The notes beneath the pieces are model-generated. The model did no database searches. It was not told the origin of the DNA and worked only from the letters and a program-made list of their open reading frames with translations. DNA of 64,000 nucleotides from Micromonospora sp. 15K316 (GTDB lineage Bacteria > Actinomycetota > Actinomycetes > Mycobacteriales > Micromonosporaceae). The stretch spans positions 1 through 64,000 of the forward strand of contig NZ_SMKG01000012.1 in the NCBI RefSeq assembly GCF_004348525.1. The letters run 5' to 3'. The number at the start of each line of letters is the position of its first letter. The first letter of the stretch is position 1. Shown here piece by piece: positions 34,849 to 43,541 of this stretch. The position numbers and the translations under genes were made by a program.

Positions 34849-35381
34849 CGGCCCGCCTCCGTACGCCCCGGCCGCGACGCGGCCGGCCGCCCGATGTCCG
34901 GCCGGGAGAGCACCACCGCGCCGACCAGGGCGGAGAGCAGCAGCACCGAGAGGACCTCGAAGGGGAGCACCCAGCTGCCGAAGATCTGCCCGCCGATCCG
35001 CTCGGCCGTGCCCGCGTCGGGCAGGTCGACAACGGTCCACCGGTAGGCGTCGACGAGGAGCGCGGTCAGTCCCAGCGCGACGCCCCCGCCGATCAGCGCG
35101 GCCGGCCAACCGGGCCGGTCCAGGTCGTCGGAGGCGCCGACCGGCGCCCGGGTGAGCATCACCGCGAAGAGCAGCAGCACCACCACGGCGCCCACGTAGA
35201 TGAGCACCTGGACCCAGGCCACCAGTTCCGCGGTGAGCACCAGGTAGTCGGCGGCCAGCGCGCCCAGGCAGACGACCAGGTAGAGGCCCGCCCGGACCAG
35301 GTGCTTCGTGGTGACCACCAGCACGCCCGAGCCGACCGCCACCGCGCCGAGCGCGAGCAGCAGCACGTCCACACCGGTCAT
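34845..35381 (-). CDS. nuoJ: NADH-quinone oxidoreductase subunit J
   Basis: A 178-residue membrane subunit with five helices: [60 protein letters not shown] (the typical NuoJ helix 3 with its pi-bulge region) and two more. The start ATG 35381 overlaps the nuoI stop (ATGA). It is part of the coupled nuoI-J-K-L-M-N series. Confidence 0.94.
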   Translation of the reverse strand: MTGVDVLLLALGAVAVGSGVLVVTTKHLVRAGLYLVVCLGALAADYLVLTAELVAWVQVLIYVGAVVVLLLFAVMLTRAPVGASDDLDRPGWPAALIGGGVALGLTALLVDAYRWTVVDLPDAGTAERIGGQIFGSWVLPFEVLSVLLLSALVGAVVLSRPDIGRPAASRPGRTEAGR

Positions 35382-35995
35382 GTCGTCGCCTCGCCGGACG
35401 GGCCCGGCTCGCGGCGTACGCCCGGGGCGGTGGGCCGGGCCGCGGGGACCGCCGCCTTGCGGGCGGCGCTGGTCTCCTCCTTCGCCGGCTCGCCGTTCGG
35501 GTCGTGCGCCGGCGGCGGCGGGACGGTGTCCATCCACTCCCCGAGGTGGTCCTTGTCGTGCAGCAGGTCCTTGATGTCGTACTCGGCGTACTCGAACTCG
35601 GGCGACCAGTAGAGCGCGTCGAACGGGCAGACCTCGATGCAGATCCCGCAGTACATGCAGAGCGAGAAGTCGATGTCGAACCGGTCGAGCACGTTGCGTT
35701 GGCGGGGGCGGGCGGCGCCGGGCACCGCCACCTCCTCCTTGTGCGAGTCGATGTAGATGCACCAGTCCGGACACTCGCGGGCGCAGAGCATGCAGACCGT
35801 GCAGTTCTCCTCGAGCAGGGCGATCACCCCGCGCGAGCGGGGCGGCAGCTCAGGGGCCACGTCCGGGTACTGCTGGGTGGTGGAGCGCCGGGTCATCGTC
35901 TTCAGCGTGACCGCCAGCCCCTTGACCAGACCCGCACCGGGCAGGCCGCGGTCACCGGTGACGTCGTCCGGCGTGCGCTCGCTGCGGTCGCTCAT
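35378..35995 (-). CDS. nuoI: NADH-quinone oxidoreductase subunit I (2x[4Fe-4S])
   Basis: A 205-residue ferredoxin-like subunit that carries clusters N6a and N6b between the peripheral arm and the quinone site. Two intact motifs are visible: [15 protein letters not shown] (CxxCxxCxxxCP) and [16 protein letters not shown]. The C-terminus has an extra approximately 60 residues rich in Pro, Ala and Glu. The start [11 protein letters not shown] (ATG 35995) coincides with ATGAGCGACCGCAGCGAGCG, similar to the repeats at proB/proA. It is the first gene of the nuoI-N series, so its promoter should lie in 36000-36100. Confidence 0.95.
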   Translation of the reverse strand: MSDRSERTPDDVTGDRGLPGAGLVKGLAVTLKTMTRRSTTQQYPDVAPELPPRSRGVIALLEENCTVCMLCARECPDWCIYIDSHKEEVAVPGAARPRQRNVLDRFDIDFSLCMYCGICIEVCPFDALYWSPEFEYAEYDIKDLLHDKDHLGEWMDTVPPPPAHDPNGEPAKEETSAARKAAVPAARPTAPGVRREPGPSGEATT

Positions 35996-36098
35996 GCGAC
36001 CATCCTGCCCTGTGGCCCCGGCGCGCGCGACCGCCCCCCGAGCCCGACCGGGCGTACGGTGTCGACGGGGAGAACGGCGCACCGGGAAGGGCCCGCGA

Positions 36099-36670
36099 AT
36101 GACCGCCGCGCTGCACGGCGACCAGCCGGCGGCGGGCGAGTGGACGGCGGACGATCTCGACCGCCTGCCCGACGACGGCCGCCGCTACGAGCTCCTGGAC
36201 GGAATCCTCATCATGTCGCGCTCCCCCACGCGACTGCACCAGTCCATCGCCGGCCGGCTCATGGCCGCGCTCGACGAGAGCTGCCCCGCCGATCTCGACG
36301 TCACCCAGGGCGTCGAGGTGCGGATCTCCCGGACCCGTTCGTTCATCCCGGATGGGTTGGTCACCGAGTTCGCCGCGGCGGCACGCAACCCGTCGCACTA
36401 TCGGCCGAACGAGGTGATGCTGGTGGTCGAGATCGTCTCGGAGGGGTCCTGGAGCATCGACCGGGTGCTCAAGCCGGCGCTCTACGCCGAGGCGGACATC
36501 CCTACTTCTGGCGGGTCGAGACCGAGGCGGGCATCGTGGTGCACGCGCACAAGCTCGACCCGTCGAAGCGGATCTACGTCGAGACGGCCCGGATGCCCGA
36601 CGGCATCCTGCTGCCGGAGCCGTGGGAGATCGACATCCCGCTGGCCCGGATCACGCCGCGGGGCCGCTGA
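36099..36670 (+). pseudogene. Uma2-family (DUF820) nuclease-fold gene, frameshifted
   Basis: The frame from ATG 36099 reads [20 protein letters not shown] and LLDGILIMSRSPTRLHQSIA, then FIPDGLVTEFAAAARNP and MLVVEIVSEGSWSIDRVLKP. This is the Uma2/DUF820 PD-(D/E)xK-like pattern (E...D...ExxS). At ALYAEADIP the frame is lost. One extra C in the CCC run at 36501-36503 restores the expected YFWRVETEAGIVVHAHKLDP and an ending IPLARITPRGR at 36670. Uma2 proteins are common in actinomycetes with unclear function. The last 20 bases overlap the convergent SnoaL gene. Confidence 0.82.
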
Positions 36671-37082
36671 CGCCGCCGGGCGGCGGGATCATCTCGACGC
36701 CGAGCTGCTGGAGCACCTGGAACAGCTCGTTGACGCTCCACACGTCGACGATCCGCCCGCTCGCGTCGAAGCGCAGGAACGACGCGCCGGAGTAGCTGAC
36801 CACCCGCCCCGTCGGCGGCACCGGGCCGAACGGCCCGACCTGGGTGCCGGCCGCCCGCCAGCGCACCGCCGCCCGGTCCCCGGTGGCGACCAGGTCGACG
36901 ATCTTGTAGCGAAGGTCGGGGAAGGCCGCCCGCCGGTCCCGGTGCCAGGCCAGGGTCGCCTCCGGGCCGGTGCCGCCCAGCCCGGGGCACTCCGGCGCGA
37001 TCAGCTCGTACGCCGACTCCTCGCGACCGGCGTTCCACACGTCGCTGACGAGTCGCCGCGCCGCCGCCTCCGTGTCGATCAC
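36651..37082 (-). CDS. SnoaL-like/NTF2-fold protein
   Basis: A 143-residue protein of the SnoaL polyketide-cyclase-like family: VSDVWNAGREESAYELIAPE, LAWHRDRRAAFPDLRYKIVD, AVRWRAAGTQVGPFGPVPPT, and FLRFDASGRIVDVWSVNELF. The cone-shaped NTF2 fold with the conserved pre-cavity Trp-His is clear. Catalytic function cannot be assigned because many members are only binding proteins. There is no polyketide cluster nearby. Start ATG 37082. Confidence 0.85.
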   Translation of the reverse strand: MIDTEAAARRLVSDVWNAGREESAYELIAPECPGLGGTGPEATLAWHRDRRAAFPDLRYKIVDLVATGDRAAVRWRAAGTQVGPFGPVPPTGRVVSYSGASFLRFDASGRIVDVWSVNELFQVLQQLGVEMIPPPGGVSGPAA

Positions 37083-37195
37083 AGGGGCAGCGTAGCCCCG
37101 AGCCCGCGCGGCGCCCGCCGCCGCTCGCGGCGGTCGGCCAGCCGGTGACGGGTCGAGCCGCCAGAATGGGACGAGGCGACAGGAGCGGAGGCGGC

Positions 37196-38260
37196 GTGGG
37201 TACCAGCAGCGAGGCCGACAGGACCGAGACCGACGACGAGGTGCTGCAACGCACCGGCGGAAAGTACGTGGAGCCGGGTGGCGAGTTCACCCGCGACCAG
37301 CGCTACATAGCGACCCGGATCACCGCCGACGGGCGGGACGGCTACCCGGTGGAACCCGGCCGGTACCGGCTCGCGGTCAGCCGGGCCTGCCCGTGGGCGA
37401 ACCGGCTGATCATCGTCCGCCGGCTGCTCGGCCTGGAGGACGTCCTGTCGATGGCGGTGGCCGGCCCGACGCACGACAAGCGGAGCTGGACGTTCGACCT
37501 CGACCCGGGCGGGCGGGACCCGGTGCTCGGGATCGAGCGGCTCGCCGAGGCGTACTTCAAGCGGTTCCCCGGCTACGACCGGGGCATCACGGTGCCGGCG
37601 ATCGTGGACGTGCCGACCGGGCGGGTGGTGACCAACGACTACGCGCAGATGAGCCTCGACCTCTCGACCGAGTGGACGGCGTACCACCGCGAGGGTGCGC
37701 CGGACCTCTACCCGCAGCGGCTGCGCGACGAGATCGACGAGGTCAACGACGCGGTGTTCCGCGACGTCAACAACGGCGTCTACCGGTGCGGGTTCGCCGG
37801 CAGCCAGGAGGCGTACGAGGCGGCGTACCACCGGCTCTTCGACCGGCTGGACTGGCTGAGCGAGCGGCTGGCCGGCCAGCGCTACCTGGTCGGCGACACC
37901 CTCACCGAGGCCGACGTGCGGCTCTTCACCACACTGGTCCGTTTCGACCCGGTCTACCACGGCCACTTCAAGTGCAACCGGCAGAAGCTCGCGGAGATGC
38001 CGGTGCTGTGGGCGTACGCCCGGGACCTGTTCCAGACCCCCGGCTTCGGCGACACGATCGACTTCGACCACATCAAGCGGCACTACTACGAGGTGCACCG
38101 GGACATCAACCCGACAGGCATCGTGCCGCTCGGGCCCGACCTGGCCAACTGGCTCACGCCGCACGGTCGGGAGGAGCTCGGCGGCCGTCCGTTCGGCGAC
38201 GGCACCCCGCCCCCGCCGCCGGCGGAGCGGGTCGACCCCGCGCACACCCCGCTGCGCTGA
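37196..38260 (+). CDS. Glutathionyl-hydroquinone reductase-like (ECM4/YqjG, Xi-class GST)
   Basis: A 354-residue Xi-class GST-like enzyme. Motifs: YRLAVSRACPWANRLIIVRR with the catalytic Cys, PGYDRGITVPAIVDV, and VVTNDYAQMSLDLSTEW. The C-terminal helical domain follows, with RYLVGDTLTEADVRLFTTLV and RFDPVYHGHFKCN. The family removes glutathione from glutathionyl-hydroquinones. In actinomycetes the thiol would be mycothiol, so the physiological substrate is uncertain. GTG 37196 is chosen for the GGAG-rich leader. A strong bidirectional terminator follows. Confidence 0.9.
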   Translation: MGTSSEADRTETDDEVLQRTGGKYVEPGGEFTRDQRYIATRITADGRDGYPVEPGRYRLAVSRACPWANRLIIVRRLLGLEDVLSMAVAGPTHDKRSWTFDLDPGGRDPVLGIERLAEAYFKRFPGYDRGITVPAIVDVPTGRVVTNDYAQMSLDLSTEWTAYHREGAPDLYPQRLRDEIDEVNDAVFRDVNNGVYRCGFAGSQEAYEAAYHRLFDRLDWLSERLAGQRYLVGDTLTEADVRLFTTLVRFDPVYHGHFKCNRQKLAEMPVLWAYARDLFQTPGFGDTIDFDHIKRHYYEVHRDINPTGIVPLGPDLANWLTPHGREELGGRPFGDGTPPPPPAERVDPAHTPLR

Positions 38261-38274
38261 CCGGGATCGCCGGT

Positions 38275-38304
38275 GCGGGCCCCCTCCGGCCGGAGGGGGC
38301 CCGC
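38275..38304. terminator. Bidirectional terminator between convergent genes
   Basis: Perfect 13-base arms GCGGGCCCCCTCC (38275-38287) and its complement (38292-38304) with a GGCC loop lie between the convergent hydroquinone reductase and nuoH genes. There is no T-run, as is common in high-GC actinomycetes. Confidence 0.75.
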
Positions 38305-38306
38305 CG

Positions 38307-39269
38307 TCACAGGGCGACGCGGACGGCGACGGTGAGGACGAGCTGCGCCAGGGACGCCGGAACGAGGACCAGCCAGCAGAGGCGCTGGAGCTGGTCCTCC
38401 CGCAGCCGTGGGTACGACACCCGGAGCCAGATGATCACGAAGGCGACGGCGAAGATCTTGAGCAGCGTCCAGAGCCAGCCGAGCTGGTCGTCGGCGAACG
38501 GCCCGTGCCAGCCGCCGAGGAAGAGCACTGTGGTGAGCGCCGCGATCACGACGATGCCGACGTACTCGGCGAGCAGGAAGAACGCGAAACGCAGCCCGGT
38601 GTACTCGGTCATGTAGCCGAAGACCAGCTCGGAGTCCGCGACCGGCATGTCGAACGGCGGGCGGCGGATCTCGGCGAGCCCGGCCACGAAGAAGACGATC
38701 ATCGCGGGCGCCTGCCAGAGCAGCCACCAGGGCCGCCACGCCTCCACGATGCCCGAGAGGCTGAGCGTGCCGGCCGCCATCGCCACCGACGCGGCGGACA
38801 GCACCAACGGCAGCTCGTAACCGAGCAGCTGCGCGGCACCCCGCACCCCGCCGAGCAGGCTGTACTTGTTGGCCGAGGCCCAGGCCGACATCAGCACCGC
38901 CAGCACCCCGACCCCCACCACCGCGAGGACGAAGAAGAGCCCGACGTCCAGCGGCTGCCCGACCAGGTCGTTCGGGCCGAGCGGGATCACCAGGAGCACG
39001 AGCAGGTACGGCAGCAGCGCGACCACCGGAGCCAGCCGGAAGACCGAACGGTCCGCCTCGCGCGGGGTGACGTCCTCTTTCTGCACGAACTTGAGCCCGT
39101 CGGCGACGAGCTGCGCCCAGCCGTGGAACGCGCCCGCGTACATCGGCCCGAGCCGGCCCTGCATGTGCGCCATCACCTTGTGCTCGGCCTGCCCGACCAG
39201 CAGCGGCAGGACGAGGAAGGCGACGAGCACCGCGGCGACCCGGATCAGCAGCTCCACCCAGACCGGCAT
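38307..39269 (-). CDS. nuoH: NADH-quinone oxidoreductase subunit H
   Basis: A 320-residue eight-helix subunit forming the quinone chamber. It carries VGQAEHKVMAHMQGRLGPMY (family EXKXXAXXQXRXGP pattern), LVADGLKFVQKEDVTPREAD, LMSAWASANKYSLLGGVRGA followed by AQLLGYELPL, and ELVFGYMTEYTGLRFAFFLL. ATG 39269 shares its first base with the last base of nuoC, so the two are coupled. It is separated from nuoI by three unrelated genes, and nuoG is missing between C and H. Confidence 0.95.
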   Translation of the reverse strand: MPVWVELLIRVAAVLVAFLVLPLLVGQAEHKVMAHMQGRLGPMYAGAFHGWAQLVADGLKFVQKEDVTPREADRSVFRLAPVVALLPYLLVLLVIPLGPNDLVGQPLDVGLFFVLAVVGVGVLAVLMSAWASANKYSLLGGVRGAAQLLGYELPLVLSAASVAMAAGTLSLSGIVEAWRPWWLLWQAPAMIVFFVAGLAEIRRPPFDMPVADSELVFGYMTEYTGLRFAFFLLAEYVGIVVIAALTTVLFLGGWHGPFADDQLGWLWTLLKIFAVAFVIIWLRVSYPRLREDQLQRLCWLVLVPASLAQLVLTVAVRVAL

Positions 39270-40120
39270 CAGGAGCCGGCCCCGTCGTCGTCGGCCCGGT
39301 CGGCCGCGCCGGGTGGCGGCACCGGACGCGCCGGTCCCGGACCACCAGCCGTCGGGCTCGACCCCTCGGCGTCGGTCGCCGGCCCCGAAGCACCGGACGC
39401 CGCCGGGTCGCCGCCGCTCCGGGCCGGTCGGGCGGTACGCGCGGGCCGGGCTCCCGGCGCCGGTCGCGCGGGCCGGTCACCGGCCGGGCGGGCCGGAGTC
39501 CCGCCACGCGCCCGCTCCCCCACGCCACCGGCCCCGGCCGGGGTGGGCGTGGTGCCCCACTCCCCCGGCGCGGGCACGCCCGGCGGGCGGATCGGCCGCC
39601 GGCCGCCGCCGGCCTCGGACTCGCCCGGCTCCTTCGCGCCCGGCCAGGGCTTGGCCACCCGGGAGGCCAGCACGAACTCCTTGCGCAGCGGGTGCCCCTC
39701 GAACTCCGGCGGCAGCAGCAGCGGGCGCAGGTCGGCGTGGCCGGCGAAGTCGACGCCGAACATCTCGTGCGTCTCCCGCTCGTGCCAGTCGGCCCCGGGG
39801 TAGAGGTCGACCACCGAGGCGACCGTTGACGCCTCGCGCGGCACCCGGGTACGCAGCAGCAGGCCGTGCCGCTGCCGGGTCGACCAGAGGTGGGCGACCA
39901 CGTCGAACCCGTCGGCGAGTTCGTCCACCGCCGAGAGCCAGTCGAAGAAGTCGCAGTCCAGCTCCGCGTCGTCGCGGGCCGCCCGGACGGCGTCGCGCCA
40001 GCTCGTCGCCGGCACGTCCACCGCGGCGCGGGCGTGCCGGCCGCCACCGGAGACCGACGGGGTGGTCTCGGCCGGCGCGAGCAACTCGGCCACCCGGCTG
40101 CCGACCTCTTCCGGAGTCAT
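39269..40120 (-). CDS. nuoC: NADH-quinone oxidoreductase subunit C with Pro/Ala-rich tail
   Basis: A 283-residue protein. Residues about 1-165 are the 30-kDa subunit domain: DCDFFDWLSAVDELADGFDV, then the signature DWHERETHEMFGVDFAGHAD followed by LRPLLLPPEFEGHPLRKEF. The remaining approximately 115 residues are a low-complexity Pro/Ala/Gly/Arg-rich tail without resemblance to NuoD. NuoC anchors the peripheral arm to NuoB and NuoD. No nuoD follows; nuoH begins at the stop codon. The tail may replace a contact or be disordered. Confidence 0.92.
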   Translation of the reverse strand: MTPEEVGSRVAELLAPAETTPSVSGGGRHARAAVDVPATSWRDAVRAARDDAELDCDFFDWLSAVDELADGFDVVAHLWSTRQRHGLLLRTRVPREASTVASVVDLYPGADWHERETHEMFGVDFAGHADLRPLLLPPEFEGHPLRKEFVLASRVAKPWPGAKEPGESEAGGGRRPIRPPGVPAPGEWGTTPTPAGAGGVGERARGGTPARPAGDRPARPAPGARPARTARPARSGGDPAASGASGPATDAEGSSPTAGGPGPARPVPPPGAADRADDDGAGS

Positions 40121-40142
40121 GCGCTGATCCTAGGGCCTGGTT

Positions 40143-40175
40143 CCCGGGGCCCGCCCGAGCGAGCCGGGCCCCGGG
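40143..40175. repeat. GC-rich inverted repeat in the divergent nuoC/dehydrogenase region
   Basis: Perfect 11-base arms CCCGGGGCCCG (40143-40153) and its complement (40165-40175) flank an 11-base loop, 23 bases upstream of nuoC in the divergent control region. It could be a regulator site or a structure in the nuoC leader. Confidence 0.4.
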
Positions 40176-40361
40176 CGGCGGTCCGGCACGGCCGGGCACG
40201 GTCATGGAAGGGCCCTACGGCCGCCGCCCGCCGCCTGTTCGAGCCCGCCCGGGGCGGTCCCCGAGGCTCGCGTCGGTCACCGGCGGACTCGTCCGCCGCG
40301 ACGTGTCACTCGGGGAATCTTCTGCCGCTTTGCACAGCGGGAGTCCGGCGGAGGGGTGAGG

Positions 40362-41417
40362 ATGAGAGTCGTGCGCGCCGTGACTGTCATCCCCGGGACC
40401 GCCGACTCCCTGGAGCTGGTCGAGGACTACCCGGAACCGGCCTCCGAGGAGGGGGCGATCCTTGTCGAGTCCCTGGCCGTCGGCGTCTGCGGTACCGACC
40501 ACGAGATCATCGCCGGGGAGTACGGCGAGGCGCCCCCGGGCGAACGGCGCCTGGTGCTCGGGCACGAGTCGCTGGGCCGGGTCCTCGAGGACCCGACCGG
40601 CACCCTCCAGCCGGGCGACCTGGTGGCCGGGATCGTCCGGCACCCGGATCCGGTGCCCTGCCCGAACTGCGCGGTCGGCGAGTGGGACATGTGCCGCAAC
40701 GGCCGCTACACGGAGCACGGCATCAAGGCGCTGCCCGGGTTCGCCCGGGAACGCTGGCGGATCCAGCCCCCGTACGCCGTCCCGCTGGACCGGGCGCTCG
40801 GTCAGGTCGGCATGCTGCTCGAACCGACCAGCATCGTCGCGAAGGCGTGGGACCACATCGAACGTATCGGGCAGCGGGCGGTGTGGCAGCCGCGGGTCGT
40901 GCTGGTCACCGGGGCCGGCCCGATCGGCCTGCTCGCCGCTCTGCTCGCCGCCCAGCGCGGGTTCGCCGTGCACGTGCTCGACCTCGCCACCAGCGGCCCG
41001 AAGCCGGAGCTGGTCAACGCGCTGGGCGCGACCTACCACTCGGTCCGCGTCGACGAGCTGGACTTCGAGCCGGACGTCGTGCTGGAGTGCACCGGGGCGC
41101 CCCAGGTGGTGCTCGACGTGATGTGCAAGGCGGCGCCGAACGGCATCGTCTGCCTGGCCGGGGTCTCCAGCGGCGGCCGGACTATCGACTTCGACGCGGG
41201 GGCCCTCAACCGCGAGCTCGTGCTGGAGAACAACGTGGTCTTCGGCTCGGTGAACGCCAACCGGCGGCACTGGGAACTGGCCGCCGACGCGCTCCGCCGG
41301 GCCGACCCGCTCTGGCTCAGCTCGCTGATCAGCCGACGGGTGGCCGTGTCGGGGTACGCCGACGCATACACGAGCGGGCCGGAGGACATCAAGGTGGTGC
41401 TGGAGTTCGCGGTCTGA
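40362..41417 (+). CDS. Zinc-dependent alcohol/glucose dehydrogenase (MDR family)
   Basis: A 351-residue medium-chain dehydrogenase. Zinc-site and glucose-dehydrogenase features: GVCGTDHEIIAGEYGEAPPG (Cys ligand), LVLGHESLGRVLED (His/Glu), and the structural zinc region CPNCAVGEWDMCRNGRYTEH. The nucleotide-binding fold has VLVTGAGPIGLLAALLAAQR. The pattern of the C-terminal domain fits the glucose 1-dehydrogenase group. NADP or NAD preference is not decided. ATG 40362 has GAGGGG upstream; a GTG two codons earlier is possible. It interrupts the nuo series on the opposite strand. Confidence 0.88.
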   Translation: MRVVRAVTVIPGTADSLELVEDYPEPASEEGAILVESLAVGVCGTDHEIIAGEYGEAPPGERRLVLGHESLGRVLEDPTGTLQPGDLVAGIVRHPDPVPCPNCAVGEWDMCRNGRYTEHGIKALPGFARERWRIQPPYAVPLDRALGQVGMLLEPTSIVAKAWDHIERIGQRAVWQPRVVLVTGAGPIGLLAALLAAQRGFAVHVLDLATSGPKPELVNALGATYHSVRVDELDFEPDVVLECTGAPQVVLDVMCKAAPNGIVCLAGVSSGGRTIDFDAGALNRELVLENNVVFGSVNANRRHWELAADALRRADPLWLSSLISRRVAVSGYADAYTSGPEDIKVVLEFAV

Positions 41418-41448
41418 GTCCGCGCCCGGCCCGTTCCCGGCCGCCGAC

Positions 41449-42765
41449 TCAGATGCCGGGCAGCCGGCCGTTGCGGAAGACGTCCACGAAGAGCTGGTGG
41501 TCCTCCCGGGCGCGCAGCCCGTACCCGTGGGCGAACTCCACCAGGTGGCGTACGAAGCCCGGCTCGTCCCGCTCGACCGCCGCGACGATCGCCTCCTCCG
41601 TGGAGTAGTCGACCAGGTCGTGGCTGGACTCGTCGTCGGCCACCGAGTGCATCCGGGCCACCGCCCGGCCCAGGTCGGCCAGCACCCCGGCCAGTTCCTC
41701 GGGCTCGTTGACGTCCGCCCAGTCCAGGTCGGCGGCGTACGGCGAGACCTCGGCGACGAGTTGGCCGACCCCGCCCAGCTCGGTGAAGCCCAGCCACGGG
41801 TCGGCGTGCGCCTGCAACGCCCGCTGCGACTCGGCCGTCCGGTGCCCCTGGTGCTGGAAGTAGGCACGGATCGACTCGTCGGCGATGTGCCGGGCCACCG
41901 CGGGCACCTGGGCCTGCTTCATGTAGATGACCACGTCGTTCTCCAGCGCCTGCGTGTGCCCCTCCAGCAGGAGGTTGTACGACGGCAGCCCGGCCGAGCC
42001 GATGCCCACGCCCTTGCGCAGCACCACGTCCTTGATCCGGGTCTCGACCGGACGCAGCCGGGACGAGGAGACCGGCAGCGTGCCGAGGTACGCCGTGAAG
42101 GCCTCGGTCACCAGTCGGCGCGTCTCGTCGTCGACCTCGTACACGCCGTCGCCGAGGGAGAACCGCCGCTCGTAGTTGTCGACGGTGGTCTGCGCGGCGA
42201 GCAGGTCGACGCGGGTGGAGAGCCGGGCCTGCTGGAGCACCCGGCGCAGCACCCCGTCGGCGTTGTCGAGCGTGATCGAGCCGATGGCGTCGTCGCCGCC
42301 CGCGGCGATCGCACGCAGCTCGGTGAGGTACGAGTGGGCGAAGCCGGTGACCAGCTCGGTGATCACCCGGTCGGAGAGCGCCTTGGCGTAGCCGAGCAGC
42401 GCCACGCTGGCCGCGAAGCGCTTCAGGTCCCAGGTGAAGGGCCCCACGTACGCCTCGTCGAAGTCGTTGACGTTGAACACCAGCTGCCCGGAGGCGTTCA
42501 TGTAGGTGCCGAAGTTCTCGGCGTGCAGGTCACCGTGGATCCACACCCGGCTGGTGCGCTCGTCGAGGAACCGGTCGTCGGCGAAGTCGCCGCGCTGGTC
42601 GGCGTAGAAGAGCGCGGCGCTGCCCCGGTAGAAGGCGAACGGAGAGGCGGCCATCTTGCGGAACTTGCGGCGGAAGGCGGCGGGGTCGAGCGCCATCGAA
42701 GCCCCGAACTCCGCGATCAACACGTCGACGATGTGGGCGGCGCGACGCTGCCCTGAGCTGCTCAT
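41449..42765 (-). CDS. DUF2252 family kinase-fold-like protein
   Basis: A 438-residue member of DUF2252: KMAASPFAFYRGSAALFYAD, VWIHGDLHAENFGTYMNASG and NVNDFDEAYVGPFTWDLKRF. The HGD...N and D-F-D motifs are reminiscent of aminoglycoside-phosphotransferase-like kinases. LVLR-type Lys (DVVLRKGVGIGSAGLPSY) and IYMKQAQVPA further on also fit. The function in actinomycetes is unknown. It stands between nuoB and the dehydrogenase gene on the minus strand. Confidence 0.88.
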   Translation of the reverse strand: MSSSGQRRAAHIVDVLIAEFGASMALDPAAFRRKFRKMAASPFAFYRGSAALFYADQRGDFADDRFLDERTSRVWIHGDLHAENFGTYMNASGQLVFNVNDFDEAYVGPFTWDLKRFAASVALLGYAKALSDRVITELVTGFAHSYLTELRAIAAGGDDAIGSITLDNADGVLRRVLQQARLSTRVDLLAAQTTVDNYERRFSLGDGVYEVDDETRRLVTEAFTAYLGTLPVSSSRLRPVETRIKDVVLRKGVGIGSAGLPSYNLLLEGHTQALENDVVIYMKQAQVPAVARHIADESIRAYFQHQGHRTAESQRALQAHADPWLGFTELGGVGQLVAEVSPYAADLDWADVNEPEELAGVLADLGRAVARMHSVADDESSHDLVDYSTEEAIVAAVERDEPGFVRHLVEFAHGYGLRAREDHQLFVDVFRNGRLPGI

Positions 42766-42862
42766 GTGCGCAGGTTAGTCCCCGCCCGCCAGGACCGGCT
42801 CGGCCGAGCGGGCAGCACCGGGACCGCCCCGGACCGGCGGCGGTGCCCGGCGGTGTCCGCCG

Positions 42863-43444
42863 TCAGCCGGCGGCGGGTGGGCGTACCGGCGGGGCGGTGA
42901 GCGACGCGACCGAGCGCGCAACGGCGCCGTCGCTCGGCGGGGCGTCGACGGGAGCGGCGAGCAGGTCGGGACGGGACACTCCGCCGGGGCCGGACTGCTC
43001 GGCGGCGATCTTCTCCTGGAGGCGCAGGATGGCATGCAGCAGCGCCTCCGGCCGGGGCGGGCAGCCGGGCACGTAGACGTCGACCGGGATGAGCTGGTCG
43101 ACGCCCTTGGTCACCGAGTACGAGTCCCAGTACGGGCCGCCGCAGTTGGAGCAGGCGCCGAACGAGATGACGTACTTCGGCTCGGGCATCTGGTCGTAGA
43201 GCCGCTTGATCGCGGGCGCCATCTTGTCGGTCACCGTGCCGGAGACCACCATGAGGTCTGCCTGGCGGGGGCCGTGCGCGAACGGGATCACCCCGAGCCG
43301 CATGAAGTCGTGCCGGCTCATGCTCGTCGCGATGAACTCGATAGCGCAGCAGGCCAGGCCGAAGTTGAAGACCCAGAGCGAGTAGCGGCGGCCCCAGTTC
43401 AGCACGAACCGGATCGGCTCTCCGAGCACTGCCGGTAGCTGCAC
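42863..43444 (-). CDS. nuoB: NADH-quinone oxidoreductase subunit B
   Basis: A 193-residue peripheral-arm subunit that binds cluster N2, the electron donor to quinone. Cluster cysteines are visible in [20 protein letters not shown] (tandem CC), [16 protein letters not shown] and [19 protein letters not shown]-terminal extension of about 40 residues is Pro/Ala-rich. It is isolated from nuoC by two unrelated genes and lacks nuoA upstream. The coupled partner for cluster N2, NuoD, is not in the window. Confidence 0.95.
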   Translation of the reverse strand: MQLPAVLGEPIRFVLNWGRRYSLWVFNFGLACCAIEFIATSMSRHDFMRLGVIPFAHGPRQADLMVVSGTVTDKMAPAIKRLYDQMPEPKYVISFGACSNCGGPYWDSYSVTKGVDQLIPVDVYVPGCPPRPEALLHAILRLQEKIAAEQSGPGGVSRPDLLAAPVDAPPSDGAVARSVASLTAPPVRPPAAG

Positions 43445-43541
43445 GAACGCCCCCTTCCCGAACCTCCGGCCCAGTCAACCACAGCAGCCGGCCGCACCGA
43501 GAGGGCGGACGGCACCCCGCCGGGCGGCGGGATGCGGGCGG

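Noticed and set aside
32534..35032. Long N-terminal extension of NuoL (and similarly of NuoM, NuoJ, NuoK, NuoI)
   Set aside because: The extensions are out-of-frame translations of the preceding nuo gene; ATGA/GTGA overlaps give starts matching the families.
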